Positions 7,469-16,561 of a stretch of 34,914 bases of DNA are shown one piece after another. The position numbers were made by a program, and so were the translations under genes. Source of the stretch: an uncultured Lachnospiraceae bacterium (GTDB lineage Bacteria > Bacillota > Clostridia > Lachnospirales > Lachnospiraceae); assembly GCA_910578795.1 (NCBI GenBank), contig CAJTSD010000038.1, forward strand, positions 1 through 34,914, written 5' to 3'. Each line of letters opens with the position of its first letter. Within the stretch, counting starts at the first letter, position 1. The notes under the pieces are model-generated. The model had not been told where the DNA came from, ran no database searches, and saw only the letters and a list, made by a program, of their open reading frames with translations.

Positions 7469-9626
7469 GCTGATCAGACAGGACGTGAAAAAGCGCATTT
7501 GGTGTCCGATTGTCATTTTTTTAGGGTACTTTTTAGCCCTTGAGGTCAATATGCTGCGCCTGATGGGCAAAATTGAGGAAGGTGCGGATTATTATTATTG
7601 TAAGGATATTCCGGAATATGTGGAAAAGTGCCTGTTTGGGACGGACATAAAAATGTTTGTGATGCTTGCGTGCCTTGCCGCGTTTTTGTGCGCGGTCAGC
7701 GGCTTTTCGTATCTGCACTCGCGGGTGCAGCTTGACTTGTACCACAGTCTTCCGGTAAACCGCACGCAGGCTTTTTTGGCGAAATATGTGTCGGGTGCGC
7801 TGCAGTTTTTCCTTCCTTTTGCGGTTCATGTCGGAATCTGCATGGGGATTGCTGCAGGAAAAGCTGCATTTTCGGGTGTAGCGTTTGGCAATGCCGTAAA
7901 GATGGTCGGCGTGGTGACGCTGGTATTCCTGCTAAGCTATGGCGTGTTCCTCATGGCGGTCTGCCTGACGGGGAATGTGATTATCAGCGTGTTTGGCTGT
8001 TTGGTGCTGTTTTTTTACAGTGCGGTGGCATCGCTTTTGACAAGCACCCTGTTTCAGACATTTTTCAGCACTTATATGGTAGTGAGCCAAAATAATGGTT
8101 TGGATTATGTAAACTATTGGCGGTTTTCGCCGGTTTCGATGCTGGTGGATTTGTTTGAACCGCGTTACTCGGGGGCGTTTCAGGATGATACCTTTTTTCG
8201 GTACAATGCGGACTGTCTTTGGAAAATTGCAGCAGCAGCGCTTGTGTATACGCTGATTGCGTTTGTGCTATACAAAAAGCGCGCGTCGGAGGCGGCGGGA
8301 AGGGCGATTGCATTCCGCTGGGCAGAACCTGTTATAAAAACGTTGCTTGTCATTCCTTTGGCGCTGCTGTCAGGGCTGTTTTTCCGGGAGATTGCTTCGG
8401 AAAAGGGCGCGGATTCCTGGTATCTGTTTGGCGTGGTGTTTGGGTATGTGTTTGCCGCGGTGCTGCTGGAGATTATTTTCCGGCTGGACATCAAGGGGGC
8501 GTTCTGCCATAAGAAGCAGTTTGTGTTTAACGCGGCTTGCCTTGCGGTGATTGCGGTTGTTCTGCGGTTTGACGTGCTGGGGTACAATACGTATGTTCCG
8601 GCGGATTCGGAGCTTGTAAGCTGTGCGGTTTCAATCGAGAATCTGATGCACGTGTCGCCTGCAAGGAGCGCGGGAGCGGGAAGGGCATTGTGGTATACGT
8701 ATATCGGGACGACGGATTACCGGATGGACAGCGTGAAGATACAGGGCAATCCCAGCGTAATGGACTTGGCGAGGAAGGCGGCGTCGGAGCATCTGACATA
8801 TGGGGGTGACAACGAGGCGCAGAAGGACTACAGGATGGTTGCGTTTGGGTACAATCTGAAGAACGGGAAGCATATTTACAGAATGTATACCATTGACATG
8901 GCGGACGCGCAGACGAGGGCGCTTGTGGCGGATGTATTTAATGACAGCAGTTATAAAACGGGTATCAGTCCGATGTTAAACGACGGGTGGAAAAAGGAAT
9001 ACATAAAGCTGAACTGTGTGGGAACGTTTCACAACGCAGTGCTTGATGTGACGCCGGAGTTTCAGACGAAGCTTTTGGAAACGTATCAGGAGGAGTTCTT
9101 GAAGCTTGATTTTGATACGATGCTTGACACGTATCCGGTTGGATGTATTTCGCCGCTGACTGCCGAGGAGTATCAGGCGGATTTGAACTGGGGGCATAGC
9201 GTGCGGTATGACCGTTATGACGGAAGCCTGATTTACCCGCAGTTTACAAAGACGATTGCGCTGCTGAAAGAATATGGGTTTGACGTGTATGAGGCGGTTG
9301 ACATGGACGACATTGACTATATCAATGTGCTTTACCGCAAGGAGAATACGGAGTCTAACGGAACGTATTCTTATGTAACATACGATTATCTTGAGGTTGG
9401 ATCTGTTTATGACTTGCAGGAACAGGCACAGATTTTGGAGCAGGCGCTCAATACGGATTACCACTGGCAGGTAGGAACGTATACGGATCTGGTGGAGGAT
9501 ACGTTTGAATTTTCTATTCATACAAAGACGGACAATGAATCGCTGCAGCGTAAATTCCATTTTAAGAAGGGGATGGTGCCGGATTTTATCTATGCGATGG
9601 AGGGGTATCAGAAAGTGCTGGAATGA
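7443..9626 (+). CDS. ABC transporter permease with large C-terminal domain (DUF6449-like)
   Basis: A 727-residue membrane protein. ATG 7443 has GGAGGT at 7429-7434 and overlaps the ATPase gene by 26 bases. The first roughly 400 residues contain about eight or nine hydrophobic segments (for example near residues 22-38, 71-90, 118-140, 155-205, 265-285, 305-355 and 375-395). The last roughly 330 residues are soluble and rich in Tyr and Asp, resembling the DUF6449 domain I associate with permeases of YtrA-controlled operons, and probably sit outside the membrane. Together with the ATPase it should form an exporter, perhaps for detoxification of envelope-active compounds. The transporter call is good; the DUF name is from memory. 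Confidence 0.82.
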   Translation: MTSRILFFRLIRQDVKKRIWCPIVIFLGYFLALEVNMLRLMGKIEEGADYYYCKDIPEYVEKCLFGTDIKMFVMLACLAAFLCAVSGFSYLHSRVQLDLYHSLPVNRTQAFLAKYVSGALQFFLPFAVHVGICMGIAAGKAAFSGVAFGNAVKMVGVVTLVFLLSYGVFLMAVCLTGNVIISVFGCLVLFFYSAVASLLTSTLFQTFFSTYMVVSQNNGLDYVNYWRFSPVSMLVDLFEPRYSGAFQDDTFFRYNADCLWKIAAAALVYTLIAFVLYKKRASEAAGRAIAFRWAEPVIKTLLVIPLALLSGLFFREIASEKGADSWYLFGVVFGYVFAAVLLEIIFRLDIKGAFCHKKQFVFNAACLAVIAVVLRFDVLGYNTYVPADSELVSCAVSIENLMHVSPARSAGAGRALWYTYIGTTDYRMDSVKIQGNPSVMDLARKAASEHLTYGGDNEAQKDYRMVAFGYNLKNGKHIYRMYTIDMADAQTRALVADVFNDSSYKTGISPMLNDGWKKEYIKLNCVGTFHNAVLDVTPEFQTKLLETYQEEFLKLDFDTMLDTYPVGCISPLTAEEYQADLNWGHSVRYDRYDGSLIYPQFTKTIALLKEYGFDVYEAVDMDDIDYINVLYRKENTESNGTYSYVTYDYLEVGSVYDLQEQAQILEQALNTDYHWQVGTYTDLVEDTFEFSIHTKTDNESLQRKFHFKKGMVPDFIYAMEGYQKVLE

Positions 9627-9663
9627 GGATGTTATAAATTATGGAAAGCTTATGTGAAAATGC

Positions 9664-9692
9664 TTAACAAATAAAAAATCCTGTGATATAAT
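9664..9692 (+). promoter_or_regulatory. Promoter of the lactonase-like gene
   Basis: TTAACA (9664-9669), 17-base spacer, TATAAT (9687-9692), with an extended -10 TG at 9684-9685. The arms GTGAAAAT (9654-9661) and ATTTTCAC (9691-9698) form an inverted repeat around the promoter and may be a regulatory site. Confidence 0.82.
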
Positions 9693-9751
9693 TTTCACAA
9701 AGAAGAATTTCGTACAAAGCAGTACGTGTTTATATCATAAGGAGGCTCATC

Positions 9752-10810
9752 ATGGCAAAAAAATATGTTGCATACGTATCAACTTACACAATGGACAAGG
9801 ATAAAAACGGAATTAAGATTTTTGATGTGGATATGGAGCATGGGCGACTGATTCCCAAGGATGTGGTTGAAATCACCAATTCCTCTTATGTTACGATTTC
9901 TCATAATCGGAAATATCTTTATGCAATTACGGATTTTGGCGTTGAGAGCTTTCGGATTTTAGAGGATGGCGGATTAAAATGTATTAACAGGGCGTTGATT
10001 AACGGCATGAGAGGATGCTATCTGTCGACGGATTATGACGATAAGTTTCTCTTTTGTGCAGGTTATCATGACGGAAAGATTACAGTGCTTCGGATTGACC
10101 AAAAATCAGGCGGTGTTGGAATGATTACGGATGAGGTGTTTCACAAGGGACTGGGAAGTATCGCGGAGCGCAGTTTCCGACCGCATATCAGTTGTGTGAA
10201 GATGACAAGGGATAATCATTATCTTTGCGCGGCAGATTTGGGAATCGACTATGTGAATATTTACCGCGTCAATCATGAACGCGGGACGCTTCGTCAGGTG
10301 GATATTATCCGGTGCGATTTGGAATCGGCGCCGCGTCATCTGAAATTTACGGAGGACGGGCGGTATATGTATATCATAAGCGAGCTGAAAAACTGTATTG
10401 ATGTGTATCAATACCATGAGGAAAACAATCAGCCGTTCTTTGATTTGATTCAGACCATTCCGACTTCGGAGAAGTATAATGTCAAGGGGGTTGCGGCAAG
10501 TGCGCTGAATCTTTCTGACGACGGGAAATATATCCTTGCATCAAACGCGGGGGAGAACAGTGTGGCTCTGTTTGATATTAATCGGGAACAGGGGACGTTG
10601 AACCGAATGTTCTGTCTTCCGGTGAGCGGTGAGTATCCGAAAGATGCGGCGCTGTTTCCGGACAATAAGCATCTTGTCAGCCTGAATCATGAGTCGAATA
10701 CGATGACATTTTTCAGGGTGGATTATGAAAACAATTGTATTGTAATGAATGGGAAGGAGATGGAGATTAAGCAGGCGAACTGCATTATTTTCCATCGGCT
10801 GGAAGGATAA
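9752..10810 (+). CDS. Lactonase-fold (6-phosphogluconolactonase-like) beta-propeller protein
   Basis: A 352-residue cytosolic protein beginning AKKYVAYVSTYT, with AAGGAGG at 9739-9745. It has the lactonase-family seven-bladed propeller pattern: repeated blades with GIKIFDVD, SSYVTISHNRKYLYAI, KITVLRID, RPHISCVKMTRDNHYLCAADLG, APRHLKFTEDGRYMYII, and a late SGEYPKDAALFPDNKHLVSLNHESNT. Length and motifs match the Pgl/YbhE group, which hydrolyses 6-phosphogluconolactone in the pentose phosphate pathway. Some relatives have other or no activity, so the substrate is not certain. It has its own promoter and terminator. Confidence 0.8.
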   Translation: MAKKYVAYVSTYTMDKDKNGIKIFDVDMEHGRLIPKDVVEITNSSYVTISHNRKYLYAITDFGVESFRILEDGGLKCINRALINGMRGCYLSTDYDDKFLFCAGYHDGKITVLRIDQKSGGVGMITDEVFHKGLGSIAERSFRPHISCVKMTRDNHYLCAADLGIDYVNIYRVNHERGTLRQVDIIRCDLESAPRHLKFTEDGRYMYIISELKNCIDVYQYHEENNQPFFDLIQTIPTSEKYNVKGVAASALNLSDDGKYILASNAGENSVALFDINREQGTLNRMFCLPVSGEYPKDAALFPDNKHLVSLNHESNTMTFFRVDYENNCIVMNGKEMEIKQANCIIFHRLEG

Positions 10811-10854
10811 TCTGATTCCCGCAAGGTGTTGGGCTTGGGAATAAATAGGAATTC

Positions 10855-10892
10855 AATCAGGACTGTGCAAAAATATACAGTCCTGATTTTTT
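10855..10892 (+). terminator. Intrinsic terminator after the lactonase-like gene
   Basis: A perfect 12-bp stem: AATCAGGACTGT (10855-10866) with ACAGTCCTGATT (10877-10888), followed by a T run. Between here and the aroC stop at 11003 there is only a weak bulged hairpin (10983-11004) that could serve convergent termination. Confidence 0.88.
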
Positions 10893-11002
10893 ATGCACAC
10901 GGACGCGGAAAGGAAATGTGCGGCTAAAGCTGACCACGTCCGACACGGCGGGTAGGGAAGATAAATTTTCTATATTCGATTGAACAATCCCGTGCAGGGT
11001 TG

Positions 11003-12103
11003 TTATTTTTTGTAAAAATGTTGAAGGTGTGTCATTTGTGCAGTCATATTTTGAAGCAGCATATCAAAAATCGTTACTGCGGTCATTGCTTCCACCACAA
11101 CAACTGCTCTTGGCACAATAATCGGGTCATGGCGTCCCTTGATTTGAACGGTAATATTTTCACCGTTTTGATTTACGGTTTCCTGCTCCTGAAAGATAGA
11201 GGGGGTTGGCTTAAAATAAGCTTTTAAAAGAAGCTCGGAACCATCGCTGATGCCGCCCAAAACGCCGCCTGCGTGGTTCGTTGTCTTGGTTACGGCGCCG
11301 TCTTTCATTCGAAAACAATCGTTATTGATAGAACCATTTGATTTTGCCGCTGCCGTGCCGTCGCCGATTTCAAATGCTTTTACGGCGCCAATGGACATAA
11401 TGGCTTTTGCAAGGTTAGCGTCAAGTTTTCCGAACACAGGTTCTCCGATACCTGCGGGCAGGTTCTTTACGCTGCACGCGACGACGCCGCCCGCGGAATC
11501 AAGATTTTTCATGCATTCCTGCAAATAGGCAGCAGCTTTTTCGTTCGCCTCCCTGTCGGGCATGCCTGTGTGGTTTGTCCTTGCTTCGTTCAGGTCAAAG
11601 TGTTCCATGTTGATGGTAATGTCGCCGATTGCATAGGTGTAGGCGGTGACAGATATGCCAAGCTGCGCCAGTGCTTTTGCGGCGATTGCGCCTGCGGCGA
11701 CGCGTCCGATGGTTTCGCGCCCCGACGAGCGTCCGCCGCCGCGGTAGTCGCGGAAGCCGTATTTTTGGTCAAAGGTGTAGTCGGCGTGCCCAGGGCGGTA
11801 GTAGGAGGCAATTTCACTGTAGTCTGCCGAGCGCTGCGAGGTGTTTCGTATGAGCATGGAGATGGGTGTTCCGGTTGTTTTTCCTTCAAATATGCCGGAA
11901 AGAATTTCCACGCTGTCCGCTTCCTTTCTTTGCGTGGCAAATTTTGTCGCGCCCGGTTTTCTGCGGTCAAGGAATGTCTGAATGTCCACTTCACATAGCG
12001 CAAGTCCTGCGGGACAGCCGTCCACCACGACACCGAGCGCTGCACCATGCGATTCTCCCCACGTTGTTATTTTAAAGAGCGATCCGAATGTAGAGCCTGC
12101 CAT
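11003..12103 (-). CDS. aroC: Chorismate synthase
   Basis: A 366-residue protein starting MAGSTFGSLFKITTWGESHG, the family's N-terminal signature. The other conserved blocks are present: RRKPGATKFATQRKEAD, RPGHADYTFDQKYGFRDYRGGGRSSGRET (FMN and substrate site) and the late IKGRHDPIIVPRAVVVVEAMTA. It converts EPSP to chorismate, the last shared step of aromatic amino-acid synthesis, using reduced FMN. The start at 12103 has GGAGG six bases upstream on the minus strand; a longer in-frame extension to 12217 adds non-family sequence. It is alone on the minus strand here, without other shikimate genes, and has its own promoter. Confidence 0.96.
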   Translation of the reverse strand: MAGSTFGSLFKITTWGESHGAALGVVVDGCPAGLALCEVDIQTFLDRRKPGATKFATQRKEADSVEILSGIFEGKTTGTPISMLIRNTSQRSADYSEIASYYRPGHADYTFDQKYGFRDYRGGGRSSGRETIGRVAAGAIAAKALAQLGISVTAYTYAIGDITINMEHFDLNEARTNHTGMPDREANEKAAAYLQECMKNLDSAGGVVACSVKNLPAGIGEPVFGKLDANLAKAIMSIGAVKAFEIGDGTAAAKSNGSINNDCFRMKDGAVTKTTNHAGGVLGGISDGSELLLKAYFKPTPSIFQEQETVNQNGENITVQIKGRHDPIIVPRAVVVVEAMTAVTIFDMLLQNMTAQMTHLQHFYKK

Positions 12104-12197
12104 AAATTTCCTCCATTTCCAAATAAACTGTGTATTGCTGTTTACTACTGTTTCGATGTGTTTCACCATTTTAAAAAAGATCAAAAAACAATAATAT

Positions 12198-12226
12198 TTT
12201 GAAATAATATATTGCATTATTTCAAA
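12198..12226 (-). repeat. 11-bp inverted repeat in the aroC leader
   Basis: TTTGAAATAAT (12198-12208) and ATTATTTCAAA (12216-12226) are perfect complements with a 7-nt spacer. The site begins about 6 bases downstream of the expected aroC transcription start, so an operator or a leader hairpin is likely. No T-box or known riboswitch motif was seen in the roughly 130-nt leader. Confidence 0.6.
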
Positions 12227-12238
12227 GTAACGTATATT

Positions 12239-12267
12239 ATTATAATCGTATTAGTATGTAAAGTCAA
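12239..12267 (-). promoter_or_regulatory. Promoter of aroC
   Basis: On the minus strand TTGACT (12267-12262), 17-base spacer, TATAAT (12244-12239). Expected transcription start near 12232. Confidence 0.85.
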
Positions 12268-12352
12268 TAACCGTGCCGAAGCGGGGGTGGTTATAAAAAT
12301 AAAAATGCCGCTTCAAAATAGCACTTGTTTTTTAATGCATTTTTTGCAATTT

Positions 12353-12384
12353 TTGATGCAAAAGAAAAAATTATGTGTTATGAT
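12353..12384 (+). promoter_or_regulatory. Possible extended -10 promoter of the carboxypeptidase gene
   Basis: TATGAT (12379-12384) with TG at 12376-12377 makes an extended -10; TTGATG (12353-12358) is a -35-like match at a long spacing of 20. This lies in the 386-base divergent gap 12104-12489, which otherwise holds the aroC promoter, its inverted repeat and a weak 7-bp inverted repeat (12278-12284 with 12308-12314). No gene was seen in the gap. Confidence 0.45.
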
Positions 12385-12489
12385 AAATGTAACAAGTTTA
12401 GGGATTTACGCATTGTGATATATTCATGAAACCGTTCAGGGATATATAAGGGGGCACAAGCGTTTGCAGTTTCATATGGGGATGATGAC

Positions 12490-13527
12490 ATGAAAAGAAC
12501 ATGGAAGGAAAACATGACAGCAAAAATTAAGCAGCTCATTAAACATCACAGGTATTTAAAGCTGCCATTAACAGTGTGTATGATAGTGGTTACTATTTTT
12601 TGTAACGTGTGTTATTATTTCGCGCACAACACGAAGCGGTTTGCAAGTGTTTTGGCGGTTATGATATTTTTTGTGGCGAGCAGCAGCTTTTCGTTTTTAT
12701 CTGCGGAGGAGCAGCTTGGAATTATGCCGGAATCGCAGGAGTGGGCACAGATACAGGAAAATTATGAGTATGTGCCGACGACTTTTCATATTCCGGCGGC
12801 AGACGTGATTGACGACAACGATGTGCTTGAGGGTTATGATAATAAAGAGCTGGAAGTGGAAGTTTCGAAGATTGACCAGTATTCGCTTGACGATTTTCTT
12901 GAGGCGGAGGTAACGGGAGAGGCAAAACAGGTAAAGAGCCCCTCGCTTGCAAAGCTTTCGAAGGACGACTGGCAGCTCGTGCTTGTCAATAAGCAGCACC
13001 CTGTTCCTGATGATTATACGTTTACGCTTGGCACAATCAAAGGTAAAATGAAGTGCGACGCACGGATTATTGACGACCTTACGGAAATGATGAAGGCGGC
13101 GAAGGCGGACGGCATTAATCTGATGGTGTGCTCACCGTACAGGGATTATAACCGGCAGACGGTTCTGTTTAACAGAAAGATTGATTACTATATGGAGAAG
13201 GGATATTCGTATCTTGAGGCGTACAAGATTTCATCGATGACAGTGACGGTTCCGGGCGCGAGCGAACATCAGATCGGATTGGCGCTTGACATTATCAGCA
13301 GTACATATTATGCGCTTGACCAGGGCTTTGGCGAAACAAAGGCAGGTATTTGGCTTCGGGAGCATTGTGATGAGTACGGATTTATCCTGCGCTATCCGCT
13401 TGGCAAGGAGTATATTACGGGAATCCAGTATGAGCCATGGCACTTCCGCTATGTGGGAAAAGAGGCTGCGCATAATATTATGGAGCGTGGCATTACGTTA
13501 GAGGAGTTTTTGGAAGATTTGGAATGA
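12490..13527 (+). CDS. D-alanyl-D-alanine carboxypeptidase, VanY-type (M15B), membrane-anchored
   Basis: A 345-residue protein with two N-terminal hydrophobic segments (about residues 25-45 and 52-70), an acidic low-complexity linker (about 75-150) and a C-terminal M15B peptidase domain. Catalytic motifs are complete: SPYRDYNRQ near residue 220, the zinc ligands in SEHQIGLALD (H260, D267), and EPWHFRYVG (E315 general base, H318 zinc). It should trim the terminal D-Ala of peptidoglycan stem peptides outside the cell. ATG 12490 has GGGG about nine bases upstream; ATG 12514 with GGAAGGA is an alternative. tgt follows 16 bases later. Confidence 0.88.
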   Translation: MKRTWKENMTAKIKQLIKHHRYLKLPLTVCMIVVTIFCNVCYYFAHNTKRFASVLAVMIFFVASSSFSFLSAEEQLGIMPESQEWAQIQENYEYVPTTFHIPAADVIDDNDVLEGYDNKELEVEVSKIDQYSLDDFLEAEVTGEAKQVKSPSLAKLSKDDWQLVLVNKQHPVPDDYTFTLGTIKGKMKCDARIIDDLTEMMKAAKADGINLMVCSPYRDYNRQTVLFNRKIDYYMEKGYSYLEAYKISSMTVTVPGASEHQIGLALDIISSTYYALDQGFGETKAGIWLREHCDEYGFILRYPLGKEYITGIQYEPWHFRYVGKEAAHNIMERGITLEEFLEDLE

Positions 13528-13543
13528 TGGAGATTTTTAATTC

Positions 13544-14677
13544 ATGTACAGATTGTTAAAGCAGGAAGGGCGTGCCAAGCGCGCGGAGGTTACGACTGTG
13601 CACGGCACAATCCAAACGCCCGTATTTATGAATGTAGGTACAGTTGCCGCGATTAAGGGCGCTGTATCTACTGCTGATTTAGAGGAAATCGGGACGCAGG
13701 TGGAGCTGTCCAACACATATCATCTTCATGTGCGCACAGGAGATGAGGCAATTAAAAAATTGGGCGGGCTTCATCGTTTTATGTCCTGGGACAAGCCGAT
13801 TCTTACGGATTCCGGAGGTTTTCAGGTCTTTTCGCTTGCGGGGCTTCGGCGGATTAAAGAGGAAGGCGTGTATTTCAATTCGCATATCGACGGCAGAAAG
13901 ATTTTTATGGGACCGGAGGAGAGTATGCGGATCCAGTCAAACCTTGCGTCAACCATTGCGATGGCGTTTGATGAGTGCCCTCCGAGTAAGGCGGAGCGCA
14001 GGTATGTGGAAAACTCGGTCGCGCGCACGACGCGGTGGTTAGATCGGTGCAAGCTTGAGATGAACAGGCTGAACGGCTTAGAGGATACGATTAATAAAAA
14101 GCAAATGCTTTTTGGCATCAATCAGGGTGCGGTTTTTGCGGATATCCGGATAGAACATGCAAAGCGCATCACAGAGCTTGACCTTGACGGTTATGCGGTT
14201 GGCGGGCTTGCGGTTGGCGAGACGCATGAGGAAATGTATTATATATTGGAAGAAACGGTGCCGTATCTTCCGAAGGACAAACCGACGTATCTCATGGGCG
14301 TGGGGACGCCAGCCAATATTTTGGAGGGTGTGGAGCGCGGCATTGATTTTTTTGACTGCGTGTACCCTTCAAGGAACGGCAGACATGGGCATTTGTATAC
14401 CAATCATGGTAAGATCAATTTGTTTAACGCGAAGTACGAATTAGATGAGCGTCCGATTGAGGAGGGCTGTCAGTGTCCGGCATGTAAGCGCTACTCGCGC
14501 GCGTATATCCGCCATTTGTTAAAGGCAAAAGAAATGCTTGGCATGCGGCTTTGTGTGTTGCATAATCTTTATTTCTACAATACAATGATGACGGAAATCC
14601 GAAACGCGCTTGATGCGGGAGAATTTGCGGCGTATAAGAAGCGCAAGCTGGAAGGCATGGCGCAGAGTCAGCAGTAG
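13544..14677 (+). CDS. tgt: tRNA-guanine transglycosylase
   Basis: A 377-residue enzyme of normal bacterial Tgt length. It exchanges guanine 34 of GUN anticodon tRNAs for preQ1 in queuosine synthesis. Visible motifs are LTDSGGFQVFS (D89 general base), FDECPP, GINQGAVFADIR, GLAVGE, DCVYPSRNGRHG (D271 nucleophile) and the zinc site CQCPACKRYSRAYIRHLL with a later CVLHNL His. It is followed by yajC, a common bacterial neighbour order (tgt-yajC). yajC has its own promoter in the 133-base gap. Confidence 0.96.
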   Translation: MYRLLKQEGRAKRAEVTTVHGTIQTPVFMNVGTVAAIKGAVSTADLEEIGTQVELSNTYHLHVRTGDEAIKKLGGLHRFMSWDKPILTDSGGFQVFSLAGLRRIKEEGVYFNSHIDGRKIFMGPEESMRIQSNLASTIAMAFDECPPSKAERRYVENSVARTTRWLDRCKLEMNRLNGLEDTINKKQMLFGINQGAVFADIRIEHAKRITELDLDGYAVGGLAVGETHEEMYYILEETVPYLPKDKPTYLMGVGTPANILEGVERGIDFFDCVYPSRNGRHGHLYTNHGKINLFNAKYELDERPIEEGCQCPACKRYSRAYIRHLLKAKEMLGMRLCVLHNLYFYNTMMTEIRNALDAGEFAAYKKRKLEGMAQSQQ

Positions 14678-14721
14678 CGGTTTGAGTTTGGCGTTTATGA
14701 ATCTTTTTATAAATATTTTAC

Positions 14722-14750
14722 TTGATGTATTGGCAAATTTTGTGTATGAT
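14722..14750 (+). promoter_or_regulatory. Promoter of yajC
   Basis: TTGATG (14722-14727), 17-base spacer, TATGAT (14745-14750), about 60 bases before the yajC start. Confidence 0.75.
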
Positions 14751-14810
14751 AGTTTTTGTGTACAAAAAGAGCGTGCACGGTTGTGTTGAGAAAGGAGCAG
14801 GGTTATAAAA

Positions 14811-15140
14811 ATGAGTTTATTGTTAGCAGAGGCAGGCGACGCTGAAGCGGCAGGTGCGGGAACTGCGAGCATGCTTTCTATGGTTTTGATGATTGCCGTA
14901 TGGTTTGTCATTATTTATTTCCTGATGATTCGTCCGCAGAAGAAGGAGCAGAAGAAGAAGGCAGCTTTGGTCAATTCCGTTGCGGTTGGGGACAGCATTC
15001 TTACGACAAGCGGGTTTTACGGGATTGTGATTGACGTTACGGACGACGACGTGATTGTGGAGTTCGGTAACAACAAAAATTGCCGTATTCCGATGAAGAA
15101 GGCGGCGATTGAGCAGGTTGAGAAGCCGGATGCGGAATAA
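14811..15140 (+). CDS. yajC: Preprotein translocase subunit YajC
   Basis: A 109-residue protein with a short acidic/Ala-rich N-terminus, one membrane segment (about residues 20-40, MLSMVLMIAVWFVIIYFLMI), the diagnostic RPQKKEQKKK just after it, and a beta-rich domain (SVAVGDSILTTSGFYGIVI) ending acidic. This is the standard YajC layout. It assists the Sec translocase with SecDF at the membrane. AAAGGAG precedes the ATG. Position after tgt agrees with the call. Confidence 0.95.
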   Translation: MSLLLAEAGDAEAAGAGTASMLSMVLMIAVWFVIIYFLMIRPQKKEQKKKAALVNSVAVGDSILTTSGFYGIVIDVTDDDVIVEFGNNKNCRIPMKKAAIEQVEKPDAE

Positions 15141-15164
15141 TTGAATAGTAATAAGATATTTATA

Positions 15165-15211
15165 AAAAAGATGCAAAGTCCGATGAAATCAGAAAGACGA
15201 TGCATCTTTTT
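15165..15211 (+). terminator. Intrinsic terminator after yajC
   Basis: AAAAAGATGCA (15165-15175) pairs with TGCATCTTTTT (15201-15211), with a small inner GTC/GAC pairing. Confidence 0.82.
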
Positions 15212-15302
15212 GTTTATAGCGATTATCTAAAGTGGTATTTGCTAAAAGTTTCACTTGTATTGATACCTGAAAGATTTTCCTCAAACATTTTTATGGTTAC
15301 AG

Positions 15303-15331
15303 TTGAAATTTTTTGTCGAATGTAATATGAT
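15303..15331 (+). promoter_or_regulatory. Promoter of the leuB-ilvD-ilvB group
   Basis: TTGAAA (15303-15308), 17-base spacer, TATGAT (15326-15331). The roughly 95-nt leader that follows contains a small hairpin (15357-15372, CTGCC/GGCAG). No T-box motif or Leu-rich leader peptide was found. Confidence 0.72.
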
Positions 15332-15432
15332 AAAAAATATGTATATTATTCACTGACTGCCAATTGCGGCAGGAAGTCGTAAAAAAGGAATGTCAGGAAT
15401 TTGCAGATTTTGGCATGAATGGGGGATTTGGA

Positions 15433-16533
15433 ATGAATTTGAATATTGTATGTATACCCGGCGACGGTATCGGTCCGGAAATTGTAGCAGAGGCAAAGAA
15501 GGTATTGGATCAGGTTGCTGATAAATTCGGTCATACGGTTTCTTATCAGGATATTTTGATGGGTGGTGCGTCGATTGACGCGTGCGGCAAGCCGCTGACA
15601 GACGAAGCGGTAGCGACGGCGAAGGCTGCTGATGCGGTTTTAATGGGCTCTATTGGCGGAAATACCGCGACTTCACCGTGGTACAAGCTGCCGCCTGAGC
15701 TTAGACCGGAAGCAGGACTGTTAAAGCTTAGAAAGGAATTAAACCTTTTTGCGAATTTAAGACCTGCATATTTATACGAAGAGCTGAAGGAAGCGTGTCC
15801 GCTGCGCGATGATATTATCGGGAGCGGATTTGACATGATGATTATGCGTGAGCTTACGGGCGGGTTGTACTTTGGTGAGCGCAGTACAAAAGAGGTAGAC
15901 GGCGTGATGACGGCGGTCGATACGCTTACCTATACAGAGAATGAAATCAGGCGCATTGCGATTAAGGGCTTTGACATTGCGATGAAGCGCAGGAAGAAGG
16001 TCATTAGCGTTGACAAGGCAAACGTGCTGGATTCCTCAAGGCTTTGGCGCAAGGTCGTGGAGGAGGTTGCAAAGGACTATCCCGAGGTGACGCTGGAGCA
16101 TATGCTTGTAGATAACTGTGCAATGCAGCTTGTGAAGGATCCGAAGCAGTTTGACGTGATTTTAACCGAAAATATGTTTGGCGATATTTTGTCCGACGAG
16201 GCGAGCATGGTGACTGGTTCGATTGGAATGCTTTCTTCGGCAAGCTTAAACGACACGAAATTTGGTCTTTACGAGCCGAGCGGCGGTTCGGCGCCAGATA
16301 TTGCAGGAAAAGGGATTGCAAATCCGATTGCAACGATTTTGAGTGCGGCGATGATGCTTCGGTATTCGTTTGACTTGGACAAAGAGGCAGATGCGATTGA
16401 AAAAGCTGTAAAACAGGTGCTTGAAGAGGGGTACCGCACGATTGATATTATGCCGCAGGAAGAAGCAAAGCGCGCAGACGTGACACAGATTGGCACTGCA
16501 AAGATGGGCGATTTGATTGCGGAACGGATTTAA
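15433..16533 (+). CDS. leuB: 3-isopropylmalate dehydrogenase
   Basis: A 366-residue enzyme that oxidatively decarboxylates 3-isopropylmalate in leucine synthesis with NAD. Motifs: IPGDGIGPEIVAEAKKV at the N-terminus, LRKELNLFANLRPA, MIMRELTGGLYFGER, SVDKANVLDSSRLWR, NMFGDILSDEASMVTGSIG (metal-binding Asp) and GLYEPSGGSAPDIAGKGIANP. Start 15433 has GGGGG seven bases upstream and matches the family N-terminus; the frame is open back to 15364, but that extension is not family-like. leuA and leuCD are not in the window. ilvD follows after 28 bases, probably in one operon. Confidence 0.95.
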   Translation: MNLNIVCIPGDGIGPEIVAEAKKVLDQVADKFGHTVSYQDILMGGASIDACGKPLTDEAVATAKAADAVLMGSIGGNTATSPWYKLPPELRPEAGLLKLRKELNLFANLRPAYLYEELKEACPLRDDIIGSGFDMMIMRELTGGLYFGERSTKEVDGVMTAVDTLTYTENEIRRIAIKGFDIAMKRRKKVISVDKANVLDSSRLWRKVVEEVAKDYPEVTLEHMLVDNCAMQLVKDPKQFDVILTENMFGDILSDEASMVTGSIGMLSSASLNDTKFGLYEPSGGSAPDIAGKGIANPIATILSAAMMLRYSFDLDKEADAIEKAVKQVLEEGYRTIDIMPQEEAKRADVTQIGTAKMGDLIAERI

Positions 16534-16561
16534 ATGATGACGGAAAGGAGTAAGTGATAAT

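Noticed and set aside
9682..9699. TGTGA and TCACA arms in the lactonase-gene promoter resembling a CRP site
   Set aside because: The spacing is 8 bases rather than 6, the -10 box lies inside, and CRP itself is not expected in this group.
12104..12217. N-terminal extension of aroC to 12217
   Set aside because: The family starts at MAGSTFG with a proper ribosome site; the extension crosses the leader inverted repeat and is not family-like.
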